Assembly: GCA_024742935.1 (NCBI GenBank) | Contig: JANSXN010000022.1 | Span: 1 to 32,500, forward strand | Origin: Flavobacteriaceae bacterium | GTDB lineage: Bacteria; Bacteroidota; Bacteroidia; Flavobacteriales; Flavobacteriaceae | Direction of reading: 5' to 3' | DNA length: 32,500 nucleotides | Shown: one piece after another, positions 1 to 9,868 of the stretch | Layout of the letters: every line of letters starts with the position of its first letter | How positions within the stretch are numbered: the first letter of the stretch is position 1 | The notes under the pieces: model-generated | The model's input: the letters and a program-made list of their open reading frames with translations, nothing else | Told to the model about the DNA's origin: nothing | Databases searched by the model: none | Position numbers and translations under genes: made by a program

Positions 1-265
1 TAAAATCCTTGGATGAAAATTTGTTTTGCTCAAAGGTGGGCACGTTTCTTTTTTCCTCACGATAAACTATCAGTTTTAAATCTTTGTTAAGAATTTTTAA
101 GGCTTCAATAAGTCCTGTAAATGATTCAGTATTTTCATATTCTTCAGCATTTACAAGCACTCCAACTGTTTTAAAACCTATGATTTCATTCTTTGAAAAT
201 GGTTCTTTTACATGTTTTTCAATCTGCTTTTTGAGGAAATATTTTTTAAGGGCTTTGAAATTCAT
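1..265 (-). CDS. DUF6913-like protein, 5' part only
   Basis: Reading the minus strand from the ATG at 265 gives an open frame of 88 codons that runs off the left edge, starting MNFKALKKYFLKKQIEKHV. The protein is Lys/Glu-rich, has no signal peptide, and contains IIGFKTVGVLVNAEEYENTE followed by a predicted alpha/beta stretch. It resembles, from memory, the DUF6913 family of Flavobacteriia, small cytoplasmic proteins of unknown function often found near ligA and 5'-nucleotidase genes, which fits this neighbourhood. A TAnnTTTG promoter box lies 22 bases upstream. The open plus-strand frame over the same bases is a shadow. The family call rests on a partial sequence, so it is moderate; that the gene is real is likely. 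Confidence 0.6.
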   Translation of the reverse strand, partial: MNFKALKKYFLKKQIEKHVKEPFSKNEIIGFKTVGVLVNAEEYENTESFTGLIEALKILNKDLKLIVYREEKRNVPTFEQNKFSSKDF

Positions 266-287
266 TTATCTTTACATTCTTTGCTTA

Positions 288-295
288 CAAAAGTA
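288..295 (-). promoter_or_regulatory. -7 box of the DUF6913-like gene
   Basis: The minus strand reads TACTTTTG, a perfect match to the Bacteroidota -7 element TAnnTTTG, 22 bases before the ATG at 265. No clear -33 TTG is seen at the usual distance. Confidence 0.5.
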
Positions 296-335
296 AGTAA
301 AATATCCCCATTTTAGTTTTTAAACCCTTTGCTTC

Positions 336-1091
336 ATGAAAAATGTTTGTCTATATATTTTCATCATCTTCATTCTTGGAAGTTGCAAAAAAACAGAATA
401 CACTGTTACTCAAATTGAAGGAAAACAAATTGAAATTTCTGACTCCATCAAAACAAATGAAACTTTTGAAAACCTCTTAAAACCTTATCGGGAACACATT
501 GAAGGGCAATTATCTGAGGTTCTTGCTCACAACGTAAGAGATATGAAAAGAACAGACGGCGCATTAAATTCTTCCATAGGAAATATGATGGCAGACGCCA
601 CAATGGAACTTGCAAATCCCATTTTTAAGCAACGCTCACAAAAAAATATCAATATTGTTTTACTTAATTTTGGAGGCATCAGATCCACAATGGGTGCCGG
701 TGATGTGAACCGAAAAACCGCCTTTGAAATCATGCCTTTTGAAAATGAAGTAACAGTACTTGAGCTTACACCGAAAGGAATTCAAGAAATGCTTGACTAT
801 CTGGTATCAGAAAATGTAGCACATCCTGTCTCGGGAATTGATGTCCAACTGCATTCCAATAACAAAATAAAATCAGTCACCATTCAAGGTGCTCCACTAG
901 ACACCACTATAAATTATTTTGTCGCTACCAGTGATTATTTAAGAAATGGCGGTGATCGCATGTATTTTTTTGAAGAAGCTGTGAGCGAAACCCCTTTGGA
1001 TTACAAATTGAGGAACCTGTTTATTGATTATTTTATAAAAAAAGACACCATTGACTTTATGCCCGATGAGCGGTTTGTTAAAATAAATTAG
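336..1091 (+). CDS. 5'-nucleotidase C-terminal domain lipoprotein
   Basis: A 251-residue protein with a lipoprotein signal (hydrophobic residues 5-14, lipobox LGSC, Cys17). It matches the substrate-binding C-terminal domain of UshA-type 5'-nucleotidases: NFGGIR at 111-116, the PFENEV segment near 134, and a late SDYLRNGGDRM segment that in the family contributes to the base-stacking pocket. The metallophosphatase half is absent here but is encoded by the next gene, one base downstream, so the two should act together at the envelope to dephosphorylate extracytoplasmic nucleotides. Lipidation would anchor this half. The order (C-terminal half first) is reversed relative to fused UshA. The first ATG is the natural start because it creates the signal peptide. 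Confidence 0.85.
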   Translation: MKNVCLYIFIIFILGSCKKTEYTVTQIEGKQIEISDSIKTNETFENLLKPYREHIEGQLSEVLAHNVRDMKRTDGALNSSIGNMMADATMELANPIFKQRSQKNINIVLLNFGGIRSTMGAGDVNRKTAFEIMPFENEVTVLELTPKGIQEMLDYLVSENVAHPVSGIDVQLHSNNKIKSVTIQGAPLDTTINYFVATSDYLRNGGDRMYFFEEAVSETPLDYKLRNLFIDYFIKKDTIDFMPDERFVKIN

Positions 1092-1092
1092 G

Positions 1093-2004
1093 ATGAAAAG
1101 AAGACACTTTATAAAACAATCTGCTGCAGCCTCTGCATTTCTGGCTGCGGGAAGTTTTGGGCTTTCGGCATTTAGCGCCAATCCAAAAAGGAAACACATC
1201 ACTATACTTCACACAAACGACACTCACAGTCGCTTGGACCCTTTTCCGGCAAACGATGCTCGTTTTGCCAATAAAGGCGGTGTAGCTCGGCGGGCAATTC
1301 TTATTGAAAACATTAGAAAAGAAAACCCAAGTACCCTGCTCTTGGATGCCGGCGACTTTTTTCAGGGAACACCTTATTTTAATTTTTATGGTGGCGAACT
1401 CGAGCTTAAATTCATGTCCATGTTGGGTTATGATGCTGCTACAATTGGTAATCACGAATTTGACAACGGCCTTGAGGGGCTTCTGGCGCATCTCCCTAAA
1501 GCAAACTTTCCTTTAGTATCTTCCAATTATGATTTTACAAATACCATTTTAGACGGTTATATAAAAAAATACATCACTTTAGAAAAAGACGGCATTAAAA
1601 TCGGTATTTTTGGATTGGGTGTGAAATTGGAGGGTCTAGTGACTAAAAAATTATTTCAGGAAACCAAATATTATAACCCCATTGAAATTTCTCAGGATAT
1701 GACCAAAATTCTTAAAGAACAAGAACAATGTGACCTGATTATTTGCCTTTCACATATTGGATATAGTTATGAAAACGATACAGTTTCTGACATAAGAGTA
1801 GCAGAAGCCACCCGAAATATTGACTTGATTATTGGCGGTCATACACACACTTTCCTGCCAAAACCGGTCGTGGTCAAAAACAAAGAAAATAAAGAAGTTT
1901 TAATCAACCAGGTAGGTTTCGCCGGAATAAATCTGGGACGGATTGATTTTTATTTTGAGGAAAAAGGAATCGAATCAAGAGATTCAAAGACGATATTAGT
2001 ATAG
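1093..2004 (+). CDS. Metallophosphatase half of 5'-nucleotidase (Tat-type signal)
   Basis: A 303-residue calcineurin-like phosphoesterase. It begins MKRRHFIKQSAAASAFLAAG, a twin-arginine-type export signal. The dimetal motifs are complete: HTNDTHS 40-46, DAGDFFQGTP from 85, GNHEFD 119-124, His221 in LSHIGY, and GGHTHTF from 248. The family hydrolyses 5'-nucleotides and UDP-sugars in the periplasm. The protein ends just after the metallophosphatase domain, about half the length of UshA; the missing C-terminal domain is the gene immediately upstream (one base between stop and ATG), implying one transcript and coupled translation. A Tat signal would allow the metal site to fold before export. 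The exact substrate cannot be told from sequence. Confidence 0.88.
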   Translation: MKRRHFIKQSAAASAFLAAGSFGLSAFSANPKRKHITILHTNDTHSRLDPFPANDARFANKGGVARRAILIENIRKENPSTLLLDAGDFFQGTPYFNFYGGELELKFMSMLGYDAATIGNHEFDNGLEGLLAHLPKANFPLVSSNYDFTNTILDGYIKKYITLEKDGIKIGIFGLGVKLEGLVTKKLFQETKYYNPIEISQDMTKILKEQEQCDLIICLSHIGYSYENDTVSDIRVAEATRNIDLIIGGHTHTFLPKPVVVKNKENKEVLINQVGFAGINLGRIDFYFEEKGIESRDSKTILV

Positions 2005-2053
2005 AATCAAAATTGTTTTATATTTAAAAAAAATCTAACATTAAAAAACCCAG

Positions 2054-2458
2054 ATGAAGCCTATTCACCTTTTCATAGTATTTTTTCTTTTAACTTTTAC
2101 CTCAGAGGTTGCCGCTCAAAATAATTTTGTTTCCTCTCAAATTGGAAAGCAATTGGCAGAATATGAATTGAATCAAACATTGCTAAAAGAAAGAGTTGGA
2201 AATGTAGTCAACACAAAATTTAATTTATTAAAAAACAGTAAAACAGCCATAGCAGTTGCAGAACCCTTATTATTTGCAACTTATGGTGAAAAAACGATTG
2301 TTGACCAGCGTCCTTATGAGGTGCATCAAGTTGAGGATTATTGGGTAATTCTTGGTAAAAGCGCAAGAGAAGCTGCCGGTTCAGAAAAAGGGTATTTTCT
2401 AATTATCCTTAACAAATTTGACAGTAGAGTTTTCAGAATGGATTATTTGAGAAGGTAA
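2054..2458 (+). CDS. Exported NTF2-fold immunity-like protein
   Basis: A 134-residue protein with an N-terminal Sec signal (hydrophobic MKPIHLFIVFFLLTFTSEVAA, cleavage expected after AxA, before QNN). The mature C-terminal half has the pattern of the NTF2-fold immunity proteins of polymorphic toxin systems (Imm-NTF2 type): AIAVAEPLLFATYGE, then QRPYEV, then DYWVILGKS, then GYFLIILNKFDSRV. No toxin gene is adjacent, so a housekeeping or orphan role is equally possible. It lies 49 bases after the 5'-nucleotidase pair and converges on ligA, with only 23 bases between the stops and no visible terminator. The domain call comes from pattern memory, without any alignment. Confidence 0.6.
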   Translation: MKPIHLFIVFFLLTFTSEVAAQNNFVSSQIGKQLAEYELNQTLLKERVGNVVNTKFNLLKNSKTAIAVAEPLLFATYGEKTIVDQRPYEVHQVEDYWVILGKSAREAAGSEKGYFLIILNKFDSRVFRMDYLRR

Positions 2459-2481
2459 TTACTAAATCCAAATCATTCAAT

Positions 2482-4506
<2,025 letters not shown>

Positions 4507-4514
4507 TCAATTGT

Positions 4515-5294
4515 TTAATCTCGCAATCTTTTGGCTTCATCCCAAAACACGTCCATTTCTGCCAGTGACATATCTTTTAGGGGTTTGTTGATGGCTTTTG
4601 CCTTTTCTTCAAGAAACTGAAAACGTTTGATGAATTTTTTATTTGTGCGTTCCAAAGCGCTTTCGGGATCCACTTTCAAAAAACGGGCATAGTTTATCAT
4701 TGAAAACAAAACATCACCAAACTCGGCTTCAATTTTTTCCTTATTATTTTCATTGATTTCGTGTTGCAATTCGTCAAGTTCTTCCTTGAGTTTTTCAAAG
4801 ACCTGCTCAGGATGTTCCCAGTCAAACCCCACGCCTGCCACTTTATCCTGAATGCGGTTTGCTTTTACCATCGCCGGGAGCGATTTTGGCACGCCTTCCA
4901 GCACACTGGTTTTTCCTTCTTTGAGTTTCAGGTTTTCCCAATTTTTCTTGACCTCTTCTTCGTCGGCTACTTTTACATCGCCATAAATATGCGGATGTCG
5001 CTCGATGAGTTTATCACAAATGCTGTTGGCCACATCGGCGATGTCAAAGGCTTTTTCTTCGCTTCCTATTTTCGCATAAAAAACAATGTGAAGTAATAAA
5101 TCGCCGAGTTCCTTTTTGACTTCGTTTAAATCATTTTCAAGGATGGCATCGCCCAGCTCATAGGTTTCTTCAATGGTAAGGTGTCTTAACGTTTGAATGG
5201 TTTGTTTGCGGTCCCAAGGGCATTGTTCCCTTAGCTCATTCATAATGGTGAGCAGTCTGTCAAAGGCATTTAATTGTTCTTTTCTGTTGTTCAT
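4515..5294 (-). CDS. mazG: Nucleoside triphosphate pyrophosphohydrolase MazG
   Basis: A 259-residue two-domain MazG, a cytoplasmic all-alpha NTP pyrophosphatase that hydrolyses (d)NTPs to monophosphates and PPi and is thought to clean aberrant nucleotides. The hallmark CPWDRKQT is at 25-32. The metal-binding pattern E42 E43 xx E46 ... E62 xx D65 lies in the first MazG domain, and a second related set (EELDELQHEI, AEFGDVLFSMINYAR) lies in the C-terminal domain. Length is typical of the Escherichia coli type. It heads the pair with ligA; a near-consensus TAATTTTA lies upstream, but I see no perfect -7 box. Confidence 0.95.
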   Translation of the reverse strand: MNNRKEQLNAFDRLLTIMNELREQCPWDRKQTIQTLRHLTIEETYELGDAILENDLNEVKKELGDLLLHIVFYAKIGSEEKAFDIADVANSICDKLIERHPHIYGDVKVADEEEVKKNWENLKLKEGKTSVLEGVPKSLPAMVKANRIQDKVAGVGFDWEHPEQVFEKLKEELDELQHEINENNKEKIEAEFGDVLFSMINYARFLKVDPESALERTNKKFIKRFQFLEEKAKAINKPLKDMSLAEMDVFWDEAKRLRD

Positions 5295-5383
5295 TATGGG
5301 CTGATTTATTTTATAAAATTACTCAATTGGACACAACAAAAGTTCTTTTCTTTGAAGAAGTAATCCACAAGCAACTGTTTATA

Positions 5384-5417
5384 ATAAAAAAATCCCGTCG
5401 TTGATTGACGGGATTTT
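5384..5417 (-). terminator. Rho-independent terminator after the DUF5606 gene
   Basis: A perfect 9-bp stem AATCCCGTC (5391-5399) and GACGGGATT (5407-5415) with a 7-base loop. On the minus strand it is followed by a run of T with one A. It sits 23 bases past the DUF5606 stop. The plus-strand side has only four T, so any bidirectional action would be weaker. Confidence 0.8.
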
Positions 5418-5439
5418 ACTATTTAAAAGTTGGTTTAGC

Positions 5440-5976
5440 TTAAGATTTTCTTGCCGCCGGACTTTTTCCCGGGCCTCCCTTTTTGGTGTTTGACACTTTA
5501 GGAGTTGATTTTTCAACAGGTACCGCTTTATTTGCAGTTCCTTTGGCTTCGGTTTGTTTCACTATTTCCTGTGCTTCTTCTTCTGTGGGTTCTGAGAAAT
5601 CCATCATGTCCTTTTGTTGTAAAAGGTTGTACCATTGAATAATTTTCTTGATGTCACTGGCATACACACGATCTTCATCATAATCTGGCAGAATCTCAAA
5701 GAAGTATTCTTCCAGTTTTAATTTGTCTTCTTTATGACTAATGGCTTGACCACCGTTTTCTTTGTCTTTAATTTTTTGCATTATCTGACGCAAAGGCACT
5801 TCTTCGGTCAAGGTGTAAATAGCAATTTCTGAAAGCAAGCTCACATTGTGGTGGGCACTTACTGATATTTTCTTCCCATCAAGTAAAGACTCGGCCAGAA
5901 ATCCTGAGCGTGTTTGTGTTTTTAGTTCGTATAATCCCGGTTTACCGGAGATGGATAAAATCTTTTCTAAGCCCAT
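5440..5976 (-). CDS. DUF5606 family protein
   Basis: A 178-residue cytoplasmic protein of the Bacteroidota-specific DUF5606 family, function unknown. The conserved N-terminal part reads MGLEKILSISGKPGLYEL, then a small beta-rich module (RSGFLAESLLDGKKISVS) and a helical region with YASDIKKIIQWYNLL near 107-121. The last 45 residues are Glu-, Lys-, Pro- and Gly-rich low-complexity tail. It lies between mazG and def, a linkage I recall in other flavobacteria. Its leader of about 66 bases contains a perfect hairpin (6004-6025), and a TATCTTTG box starts the transcript. A terminator follows the gene, so it is probably a single-gene unit. Confidence 0.85.
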   Translation of the reverse strand: MGLEKILSISGKPGLYELKTQTRSGFLAESLLDGKKISVSAHHNVSLLSEIAIYTLTEEVPLRQIMQKIKDKENGGQAISHKEDKLKLEEYFFEILPDYDEDRVYASDIKKIIQWYNLLQQKDMMDFSEPTEEEAQEIVKQTEAKGTANKAVPVEKSTPKVSNTKKGGPGKSPAARKS

Positions 5977-6003
5977 ATAATATTTTAATATTTAATTGCG
6001 ATT

Positions 6004-6025
6004 TTTAAGCTTCATTAAGCTTAAA
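6004..6025. repeat. Perfect 9-bp inverted repeat in the DUF5606 leader
   Basis: TTTAAGCTT (6004-6012), loop CATT, AAGCTTAAA (6017-6025). It lies between the minus-strand -7 box at 6043-6050 and the ATG at 5976, so it would be transcribed as a tetraloop hairpin about 30 bases before the start codon. It has no T-run, so it is not a terminator. It could be an RNA stability or regulatory element, or a protein-binding palindrome. Confidence 0.5.
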
Positions 6026-6042
6026 CCTACTGCATTTGGCAG

Positions 6043-6050
6043 CAAAGATA
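6043..6050 (-). promoter_or_regulatory. -7 box of the DUF5606 gene
   Basis: The minus strand reads TATCTTTG, a perfect TAnnTTTG, 66 bases before the ATG at 5976. No -33 TTG at the usual spacing was found. Confidence 0.5.
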
Positions 6051-6076
6051 AATATTGAAATTGAAAATAAAATTTT

Positions 6077-6667
6077 TTATCTCTTTTTATTGAGATTTGG
6101 GAATTTCATTCTATAATCAACATCTATTTTCCCTTTTGAAATATTGGTGAGTTTACTTTTTATCAATCGTCTTTTAAGTGGTGATAATTTGTCTGTAAAC
6201 AAAACCCCTTCAATGTGATCATATTCATGCTGGATGACGCGCGCAGCAAGACCCTCATAAGTTTTTGTTTGCTGCGTAAAGTTCTCATCATAGAAAGAAA
6301 TAGTAATTTTTTCTTTTCTAAAAACATCTTCCCTCACATCTGGAATACTAAGACAACCTTCATTGAAAGCCCATTCATCGCCAGTTTCTTCCAAGATTTT
6401 TGCATTGATAAACGTTTGTTTTAACTCAGAAAGGCTTTGCTGTTCTTCTTCTGTGAGTTCTTCATCGTTTGAAAAAGGCTCGCAATCAATAATAAAAAGA
6501 CGTATAGGGAGACCAATTTGTGGTGCTGCCAGTCCTACTCCGTGAGCTTGATACATGGTTTCATACATATTTTCAATCAATGCATCAAGGTCTTTGTACT
6601 GCTGACTAATATCAATTGCTTTTTTTCGTAAAACGGGATCACCGTAAGCTACAATAGGTAAAATCAT
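6077..6667 (-). CDS. def: Peptide deformylase
   Basis: A 196-residue peptide deformylase, the metal enzyme that removes the formyl group from the initiator methionine of new proteins. All three motifs are present: GVGLAAPQIG from 43, EGCLS 103-107 with metal ligand C105, and HEYDH 147-151 with ligands H147 and H151 and catalytic E148. The frame is open 17 codons further upstream, but I place the start at the ATG at 6667. This gives the usual MILPIVAYGDPVLRK N-terminus and leaves 7 bases after the ruvX stop, instead of a 44-base overlap. The two genes should be one transcript. Confidence 0.95.
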   Translation of the reverse strand: MILPIVAYGDPVLRKKAIDISQQYKDLDALIENMYETMYQAHGVGLAAPQIGLPIRLFIIDCEPFSNDEELTEEEQQSLSELKQTFINAKILEETGDEWAFNEGCLSIPDVREDVFRKEKITISFYDENFTQQTKTYEGLAARVIQHEYDHIEGVLFTDKLSPLKRRLIKSKLTNISKGKIDVDYRMKFPNLNKKR

Positions 6668-6674
6668 ATTTTGA

Positions 6675-7088
6675 TTACACTTTGTTATATAAATATTCTT
6701 GTAAAATAATTGTGGCACTTATTTCATCAATGAGTGCTTTATTGCGTCGTTGTTTTTTTGTCAACCCACTATCAATCATGGTTTGAAATGCCATTTTTGA
6801 AGTGAACCGCTCATCGACTCTTTTAACAGGGATTTTGGGTATTTCTAGATTCAGTTTTTTGATAAATGCGGCAATATGAACTTCTACATCTGAGGGAGTA
6901 TCGTCCATTTTTTTGGGTTCGCCAACCAGAAATAATTCTACCTTTTCTTTAGACACATACTCTTTTAAAAAAATTAAAAGATTTTTGGTTTCCACAGTGA
7001 TCAATCCTGAGGCTATAAGCTGTAGCTCGTCTGTTACAGCGATACCGGTGCGTTTGGTTCCAAAATCAATTGCTAATATGCGTGCCAT
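6675..7088 (-). CDS. ruvX: YqgF/RuvX family resolvase-like nuclease
   Basis: A 137-residue RNase H-fold protein of the YqgF/RuvX family, associated with 16S rRNA 5'-end maturation and proposed as a Holliday junction resolvase. Key parts: MARILAIDFGTKRTGIAV with the first catalytic Asp (D7), the middle LFLVGEPKKMDD segment, VDERFTSKMA near 90-99, and a C-terminal DEISATIILQEYL with the last acidic residue. The frame extends nine codons upstream, but the ATG at 7088 gives the family's standard N-terminus. It is followed 7 bases later by def. Confidence 0.93.
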   Translation of the reverse strand: MARILAIDFGTKRTGIAVTDELQLIASGLITVETKNLLIFLKEYVSKEKVELFLVGEPKKMDDTPSDVEVHIAAFIKKLNLEIPKIPVKRVDERFTSKMAFQTMIDSGLTKKQRRNKALIDEISATIILQEYLYNKV

Positions 7089-7258
7089 AATAAATAGAAG
7101 ATAGAATAAAGACAATAGATAATAGACTAAAATGATTTACCATAAAATATTTATGTAAAACTTTTTTCTAATCTAATACATTACCATCCATCTAATAACT
7201 AAAATCTGTGCAAAGGTAATACTTCTTTGGTTTCTGCTACACTTTTGACGAAAGCAAT

Positions 7259-7266
7259 TATCTTTG
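7259..7266 (+). promoter_or_regulatory. -7 box of dapD
   Basis: TATCTTTG, a perfect TAnnTTTG, ends 16 bases before the dapD ATG at 7283, predicting a leader of only about 10-12 bases. A TTTTG at 7243-7247 is too close to be a normal -33 element. Confidence 0.5.
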
Positions 7267-7282
7267 TGAAAAATATTTTCTA

Positions 7283-8098
7283 ATGAATCAATTAAGAACA
7301 CAAATCGAAAAAGCCTGGGACGACAGGTCAATACTTACCTCAACTGAAACCATTGCTGCCATACGCGAAGTCATATCGTTACTAGACGAAGGGAAATTAA
7401 GAGTTGCCGAACCCACTTCCAACGGCTGGCAAGTAAATGAATGGGTTAAAAAAGCGGTAGTGCTTTATTTTCCAATTCAGAAAATGGAAACTTTTGAAGT
7501 GGGTATTTTTGAATATCACGATAAAATTCCTTTGAAAACGGGATATAAAGAGAAAAACATACGTGTTGTTCCTCACGCTGTAGCACGGTATGGAGCTTAT
7601 ATTTCCGGCGGAGTCATTATGATGCCCAGCTATGTAAATATTGGCGCTTATGTAGATGAAGGTACTATGGTAGATACCTGGGCGACCGTTGGAAGTTGTG
7701 CGCAAATAGGAAAAAACGTGCATTTAAGTGGTGGTGTGGGCATTGGTGGTGTTTTAGAACCCTTGCAGGCAGCCCCTGTCATCATAGAAGACAATGCCTT
7801 TATAGGTTCTCGTTGTATTGTTGTTGAAGGAATCAGAGTAGAAAAAGAAGCGGTTTTAGGGGCAAATGTGGTGCTTACTGCTTCTACAAAAATTATTGAT
7901 GTTACCGGCACCGAGCCTCTGGAAATCAAAGGGTATGTTCCTGAGCGATCTGTAGTGATTCCAGGAAGTTATACCAAAAAATTCCCAGCAGGGGAATTTC
8001 AAGTGCCTTGCGCTTTGATCATTGGAAAAAGAAAGGAAAGTACAGATAAAAAAACCTCGTTAAACGATGCATTGCGCACCTATGATGTGGCTGTTTAA
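7283..8098 (+). CDS. dapD: Tetrahydrodipicolinate N-succinyltransferase DapD
   Basis: A 271-residue DapD, which transfers succinyl from succinyl-CoA to tetrahydrodipicolinate in the succinylase branch of lysine and diaminopimelate synthesis, in the cytoplasm. An N-terminal helical domain (MNQLRTQIEKAWDDRSIL) is followed by left-handed beta-helix hexapeptide repeats from about 100. These include RYGAYISGGVIMMPSYVNIG, the VDTWATVGSCAQIG segment and GGVGIGGVLEP, typical of DapD trimers. Length is as in Escherichia coli. It starts at the first ATG, 17 bases after its -7 box. The glycan gene at 8108 follows by 9 bases and could be read through. Confidence 0.96.
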   Translation: MNQLRTQIEKAWDDRSILTSTETIAAIREVISLLDEGKLRVAEPTSNGWQVNEWVKKAVVLYFPIQKMETFEVGIFEYHDKIPLKTGYKEKNIRVVPHAVARYGAYISGGVIMMPSYVNIGAYVDEGTMVDTWATVGSCAQIGKNVHLSGGVGIGGVLEPLQAAPVIIEDNAFIGSRCIVVEGIRVEKEAVLGANVVLTASTKIIDVTGTEPLEIKGYVPERSVVIPGSYTKKFPAGEFQVPCALIIGKRKESTDKKTSLNDALRTYDVAV

Positions 8099-8107
8099 AA
8101 AAAAGTT

Positions 8108-9010
8108 GTGAAAAAACTTACATTAAGAAGACTGTATTTATCAGTGGTTAAAAAAATGATTTTTTTACCACAGGATGTTTATGTAAAAATTAACTATGAG
8201 TACTATTCCGGTAGGAAACTGGATTATAACAATCCTGTAACTTTTAACGATAAAATTCAGTGGCTTAAAGTTTACTATCATAAAGATATTCTCCATCAAT
8301 TGGTGGATAAATATGCGGTTAGGTCATTTGTTGAAGAAAAGGTGGGTTCACACTATTTGAATGAATTGTATGCCGTTTATAACAAACCTGCAGATGTCGA
8401 TTTTGATAAATTACCCAATCAATTTGTATTAAAAGGCGTTCATGGATTTCACTTGAATATAATTGTTAAGGATAAGGCTACTTTAAACCTGAAAAAAACA
8501 AAATATCTCCTCAATAAATGGATGTATAAAGACCATTACAGAAACGGAAAGGAATGGGCTTATAAAAATGTAAAACCGCGAATAATTGCCGAGAAATACC
8601 TTGAAGAATTTGGAAAAAAAGTAGTAAATGACTATAAGTTTTTTTGTTTTAATGGCAAGCCAAAATACATATTGGTATATATGGAAAGAGACCTTCAAGA
8701 CCTGAGATGCTACTATGACTTAAACTGGAAAAAACTTCCTTTCACAATTGAAAAAAACAATTTGTTTGAAGGTGAAGTTGAAAAACCTGTAAACTTGAAT
8801 GAAATGATTGTAGTGGCTCAAAAACTGGCACAGGATTTTCCTTTTGTAAGGGTTGATTTATACAATATTAATAGTAAAGTATTGTTTGGAGAAATGACTT
8901 TCTACCCCAATGACGGAAGAAAAAAATACATTCCAAACGAGTATAACAAAATTATTGGCGATTATCTTGAACTTCCTAAAATTCCGGAAGGACAAAAAGT
9001 GATTACCTAA
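8108..9010 (+). CDS. TupA-like ATP-grasp glycan-modifying enzyme
   Basis: A 300-residue protein resembling the ATP-grasp TupA family found in polysaccharide and teichuronopeptide synthesis loci, thought to attach amino acids or other groups to glycans. Visible features: NPVTFNDKIQWLKVYYH near 38-54, DKYAVRSFVEEKVG, QFVLKGVHGFH (nucleotide-binding lysine region), RIIAEKYLEEFG, NDYKFFCFNGKPKYILV, and VRVDLYNINSKVLFGEMTFYP near the C-terminus (metal-binding D/E). The start is a GTG at 8108. The next in-frame ATG (8156) would remove the conserved-looking basic N-terminus. It converges on the next gene, with two bases between the stops. Confidence 0.82.
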   Translation: MKKLTLRRLYLSVVKKMIFLPQDVYVKINYEYYSGRKLDYNNPVTFNDKIQWLKVYYHKDILHQLVDKYAVRSFVEEKVGSHYLNELYAVYNKPADVDFDKLPNQFVLKGVHGFHLNIIVKDKATLNLKKTKYLLNKWMYKDHYRNGKEWAYKNVKPRIIAEKYLEEFGKKVVNDYKFFCFNGKPKYILVYMERDLQDLRCYYDLNWKKLPFTIEKNNLFEGEVEKPVNLNEMIVVAQKLAQDFPFVRVDLYNINSKVLFGEMTFYPNDGRKKYIPNEYNKIIGDYLELPKIPEGQKVIT

Positions 9011-9012
9011 AA

Positions 9013-9864
9013 TCAATTTTTTACAATTCCAAAAGCTGTTTTTGTAATTTTATTCTCCACGGTATTTTTTCTTATGGCTTTGTTTTTTGCTATGGTCTCC
9101 GGTGTTTTGTATCCCCGTTTATGATCCAAATGAATACAAACTGCAGAGTAGCGAATTTGTTTTGACTTAATTCCAAGGTTGAACAAACGCTCACCAAGCT
9201 CCCTGTCTTGACCGCCATATTGCATACGTTCATCAAAACCATTCACAGCCAAAATATCTTCTTTCCAACCGGAAGCGTTGTGTCCATTCCAAGTAGCTTT
9301 TGTTGGTGTTATAAGATTTAGCAAATCCTGAAAAAAACCTCTGGCTCTTAACTTATTGTTTTTAAATGAAGATTTTAAACCATTTGATTTCAACCAATTT
9401 ACATTAAAACAACGCCCGCTTAAAATATCATCCCTTTGAATGAGCTTTGATATTTTCATAGGCAACATAAAATAGCCTCCTGATAGAAAAAATCCTTCTT
9501 CCCGCTTCCTTAGATGTACTTCAAGAAAATCATTTCTGGGGATACAATCACCGTCAGACATAAGGATGTAATCTGACTCACAGGCAACAATGGCTTTATT
9601 TAAAATACGTGATTTTTGAAAACCCTCGTCTTCCTGCCAGATGTGTTTTATTGGATAATTTACTTTTTTTTGAATGCTTTCGATCAAATCGAAAGTGGGT
9701 TGTTTTGAACCATCATCAGCAATAATAACTTCAAAATCCCTGAAAGTTTGGGTCTCATAACCCCAAAGCACTTTCTCTAGCCAAGCCTCTGCATTGTATG
9801 TGCTTACTATAACAGAAATTGTATACGTATTGATAAAGGGGGTTTTTACCTGATGTTGTGCCAT
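9013..9864 (-). CDS. GT2 family glycosyltransferase with galactosyltransferase-type C-terminus
   Basis: A 283-residue GT-A glycosyltransferase. The nucleotide-sugar site is visible as SVIVSTYNAE (17-26), IIADDGS (D50, D51) and the metal-binding DGD at 104-106. The C-terminal part (NGHNASGWKEDILAVNGFDE, then YGGQDRELGERLFNLG) is the acceptor-site module shared with beta-1,4-galactosyltransferases. No membrane segments are seen. It likely adds a sugar to lipopolysaccharide or another surface glycan, given its neighbours. The -7 box TAATTTTG lies only 4 bases before the ATG, which predicts a leaderless message separate from the GT90 gene upstream. Confidence 0.88.
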   Translation of the reverse strand: MAQHQVKTPFINTYTISVIVSTYNAEAWLEKVLWGYETQTFRDFEVIIADDGSKQPTFDLIESIQKKVNYPIKHIWQEDEGFQKSRILNKAIVACESDYILMSDGDCIPRNDFLEVHLRKREEGFFLSGGYFMLPMKISKLIQRDDILSGRCFNVNWLKSNGLKSSFKNNKLRARGFFQDLLNLITPTKATWNGHNASGWKEDILAVNGFDERMQYGGQDRELGERLFNLGIKSKQIRYSAVCIHLDHKRGYKTPETIAKNKAIRKNTVENKITKTAFGIVKN

Positions 9865-9868
9865 TTCA

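Noticed and set aside
84-296. Open plus-strand frame of 70 codons at the left edge
   Set aside because: It lies antisense to the DUF6913-like gene, which has a promoter box and sensible protein composition; the plus frame gives a Phe/Ser/Leu-rich shadow.
7090-7128. Degenerate ATAGAAGATAGA-like tandem pattern upstream of ruvX
   Set aside because: Units are irregular and short in AT-rich DNA; I cannot distinguish it from low complexity.
7243-7247. TTTTG as a -33 element of dapD
   Set aside because: Only 11 bases separate its TTG from the -7 box, too short for the usual spacing of about 17-23.
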